This document shows, piece after piece, positions 63,301-64,000 of a stretch of DNA of 64,000 nucleotides. Source of the DNA: Leptothermofonsia sichuanensis E412 (lineage in GTDB: Bacteria; Cyanobacteriota; Cyanobacteriia; Leptolyngbyales; Leptolyngbyaceae); NCBI RefSeq assembly GCF_019891175.1, contig NZ_CP072600.1, positions 186,001 through 250,000 of the forward strand, in the 5' to 3' direction. The first letter of the stretch is position 1; each line of letters starts with the position of its first letter. The notes beneath the pieces are model-generated. The model worked only from the letters and a program-made list of their open reading frames with translations. It was not told the DNA's origin and ran no database searches. A program made the translations under genes and the position numbers.

Positions 63301-64000
63301 GGACGATTTCGAGAAGCTGAATTATTGGAATTACTGACGGCTGGTCCCTATCCGGCACGTAATCCAGTTCAAAATTTAGCTGATTTACAAGCCCAGATCG
63401 CGGCGAATGAGCGGGGGGTACAGGAACTCCGGCGCATGGTGTCCCATTACGGACTGGCAACAGTACAGGCCTATATGCAACACGTTCAGGACAATGCAGA
63501 AGCGGCGGTGCGGCGCGTGCTGAGTGTGCTGAAAGATGGCCGCTTTACTTACCCAATGGACGATGGCAGCCAGATTCAAGTCAAAATCACCATTGATTCC
63601 CAGGAACGCTCCGCCTGTATCGATTTCACTGGCACATCCCCTCAACAATCGACCAACTTGAATGCACCCCAGGCAATTTGTAAAGCGGTGGTGCTTTATG
63701 TGTTTCGTACCCTGGTCGAGGATGATATTCCGCTGAATGCCGGCTGTCTCAAACCGTTGCAGATTGTGATTCCAGAGGGATGTCTGCTGAACCCCCACTA
63801 TCCGGCGGCAGTGGTGGCTGGCAATGTGGAAACCTCCCAGGCGATCGCCAACGCCCTCTATGGAGCACTGGGTGTGATGGCGGCTTCCCAGGGCACCATG
63901 AACAATTTCACCTTTGGCAATGACCAGTACCAGTACTACGAAACGATCTGTGGGGGGTCTGGCGCTGGGGCAACCTTCAACGGTACGGATGCCGTCCACA
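60361..64000 (+). CDS. 5-oxoprolinase / N-methylhydantoinase A-B fusion, 3' end beyond window
   Basis: The frame stays open from the ATG at 60361 to the right edge (over 1213 codons). The HyuA half begins WVDRGGTFTDIVAQ, has KMGTTVATNALLERKG, LFMQSNGGL and GFDMGGTSTDVSHY; the HyuB half has LLEIFNNLVRAIAEEMG, NNPYNGGTHLPDIT and GHHADIGG. This is the bacterial OplAH-type enzyme that opens 5-oxoproline to glutamate with ATP. Two extra blocks are present: residues ~241-314 (Ser/Pro/Thr low complexity) within HyuA, and ~762-788, where an 80-bp repeat (62647-62726) sits in the A-B linker. Both keep the frame. Activity is probable but untested given the inserts. Confidence 0.9.
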   Translation, partial: MTQQHPSLTQVSSGQWQFWVDRGGTFTDIVAQSPTGDIRIHKLLSENPERYRDATLQGIRDILGIPSDAPIPTDQIAAIKMGTTVATNALLERKGDRTLLLITKGFRDALRIGYQNRPQIFARQIVLPEMVYERVIEVEERYTARGEEWLPVQINDALLQSLQAAYDEGIRACAIAFLHGYRYPAHEQQVAAIVRDLGFTQVSVSHEVSPLMKLVSRGDTTVVDAYLSPILRRYVEQVACEFVEDRRERDGSGKTGEVGGDTPSTRQERQGQTLLTPPCGNARGEHPSIHPVGTPGANTPDLSSHTPSSSHTPRLLFMQSNGGLIDSHRFQGKDSILSGPAGGIVGAVKTSAMAGFDRIIGFDMGGTSTDVSHYNGEYERTFETEVAGVRLRAPMMSIHTVAAGGGSILMFDGARYRVGPESAGAYPGPACYRWGGPLTVTDCNVMVGKLQADFFPSVFGAEGNLPLDTAIVQQLFSQLAAEIGQKTGDRRTPEQVAEGFLAIAIDKMATAIKQISIQRGYDVTEYTLCCFGGAGGQHACLIAEALGITQIFIHPYAGVLSAYGIGLADVRSLREKAVEAELSERILPEITRLLDGIAAEGRAEIVQQGIEVSRIHVLLKVHLRYAGTDSALVVDFGDPETMRSQFEQIYQQRYGFTMPDKALIVEAVSIEAIGQTSDIEEPLLTVDSQQPPIPTARARMYTRGAWHDAPVYLRSDLRPGHRIFGAALIIEPTGTNVIEPGWSAELTCRNHLILKRAHEDREGLLNRPMNWDNASIHTIPDSSPESATPDGRDEAIGKPEASGHDSRVFSTAAFSLNTKPDPVLLEIFNNLVRAIAEEMGITLQNTSYSVNIKERLDFSCAIFDQQGQLVANAPHIPVHLGSMGESVKSLIQAKGNSLKPGDAYASNNPYNGGTHLPDITVITPVFVSPSSSTPPRPLFYVASRGHHADIGGITPGSMPPASTAIDQEGVLLDNVQIVEQGRFREAELLELLTAGPYPARNPVQNLADLQAQIAANERGVQELRRMVSHYGLATVQAYMQHVQDNAEAAVRRVLSVLKDGRFTYPMDDGSQIQVKITIDSQERSACIDFTGTSPQQSTNLNAPQAICKAVVLYVFRTLVEDDIPLNAGCLKPLQIVIPEGCLLNPHYPAAVVAGNVETSQAIANALYGALGVMAASQGTMNNFTFGNDQYQYYETICGGSGAGATFNGTDAVH
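61075..61308 (+). repeat. In-frame low-complexity repeat block in the oxoprolinase gene
   Basis: Three related units of about 40 nt with the core GGAACGCCAGRGGCRAACAC occur in tandem (61149-61260), followed by CTCCTCCCACACCCC-type repeats. A similar sequence (CACCCTGCGGGAATGCCAG) lies intergenically at 43005-43030. It adds about 74 codons between RRYVEQVA and LLFMQSNGG with no stop. Confidence 0.7.
62647..62726 (+). mobile_element. 80-bp MITE-like element inside the oxoprolinase reading frame
   Basis: It aligns end to end with the elements at 1578-1658 and 41267-41346, from TTGCTGAAT to CTGCAACGCC. It lies between the HyuA and HyuB halves and is read in frame (LLNRPMNWDN...). It has diverged more than the others, consistent with older insertion and coding constraint. 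Confidence 0.65.

Overview
The window comes from a filamentous-type cyanobacterium (Leptolyngbya/Oscillatoriales-like is a guess; no rRNA is present to place it). Support: the HIP1 octamer GCGATCGC is very frequent; there are cyanobacterial genes for PsbQ (CyanoQ), Thf1/Psb29, a CpcT-type phycobilin lyase, a DUF2997-Ycf35-ferredoxin operon and a HetP-family protein; tmRNA is one-piece with a cyanobacterial-type tag; and short tandem heptamer repeats and palindromic repeats fill many intergenic gaps.

Layout. 1-5017 (minus): an export operon with a PpiC/SurA-like protein, an ABC exporter whose C39 domain has lost its catalytic Cys, a 330-aa protein with two internal repeats, and a secreted protein cut by the window edge. 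5417-12012: a TPR protein, an HTH-AAA protein, and a large AAA / degenerate kinase / TM / TPR protein. 12142-19161: a candidate eCIS-type cargo protein, a GlcD-like oxidase, a small membrane protein, and an NB-ARC/14-WD40 protein.

20517-31637 is the most interesting part, a peptide maturation and export island: a HetC-like C39-peptidase ABC exporter, HlyD adaptor, HetP-family protein, three peptides with leaders of the form DLxxLE...GG, a PpiC-like protein, a secreted Ser/Thr-rich protein, an ATP-grasp ligase of the graspetide type, a convergent precursor with two TTLALGEEGG core motifs (the TTxxxxEE pattern of plesiocin-type graspetides), and a divergent proline-iminopeptidase-like hydrolase. 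Four copies of the palindrome TGCCA-N3-TGGCA, each 21-22 nt before a TAN3T hexamer, lie upstream of hlyD, two of the GG peptides and the graspetide precursor. They look like activator-type promoters of one regulon. The HetP-family protein itself ends in a leader-like segment and a 17-residue tail, so it may be an exporter substrate.

31843-64000 is mostly housekeeping and photosynthesis-related: two hydrolases counting the island's last gene, serS, the ycf35 operon, a dehydrogenase, a Ser/Thr kinase with an exported sensor region, an LpxB-related protein, a methyltransferase, a DUF202 protein, an anion permease, a P-type ATPase, psbQ, an FAD oxidoreductase, hemF, a STAS protein, cpcT, thf1, a lipoxygenase, a RelE-type toxin-antitoxin pair, an Xaa-Pro aminopeptidase, ssrA, a RluA-family protein lacking the usual catalytic Asp, and a 5-oxoprolinase/hydantoinase A-B fusion running off the right edge. 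That last gene carries an 80-bp MITE-like element and a separate low-complexity repeat block in frame.
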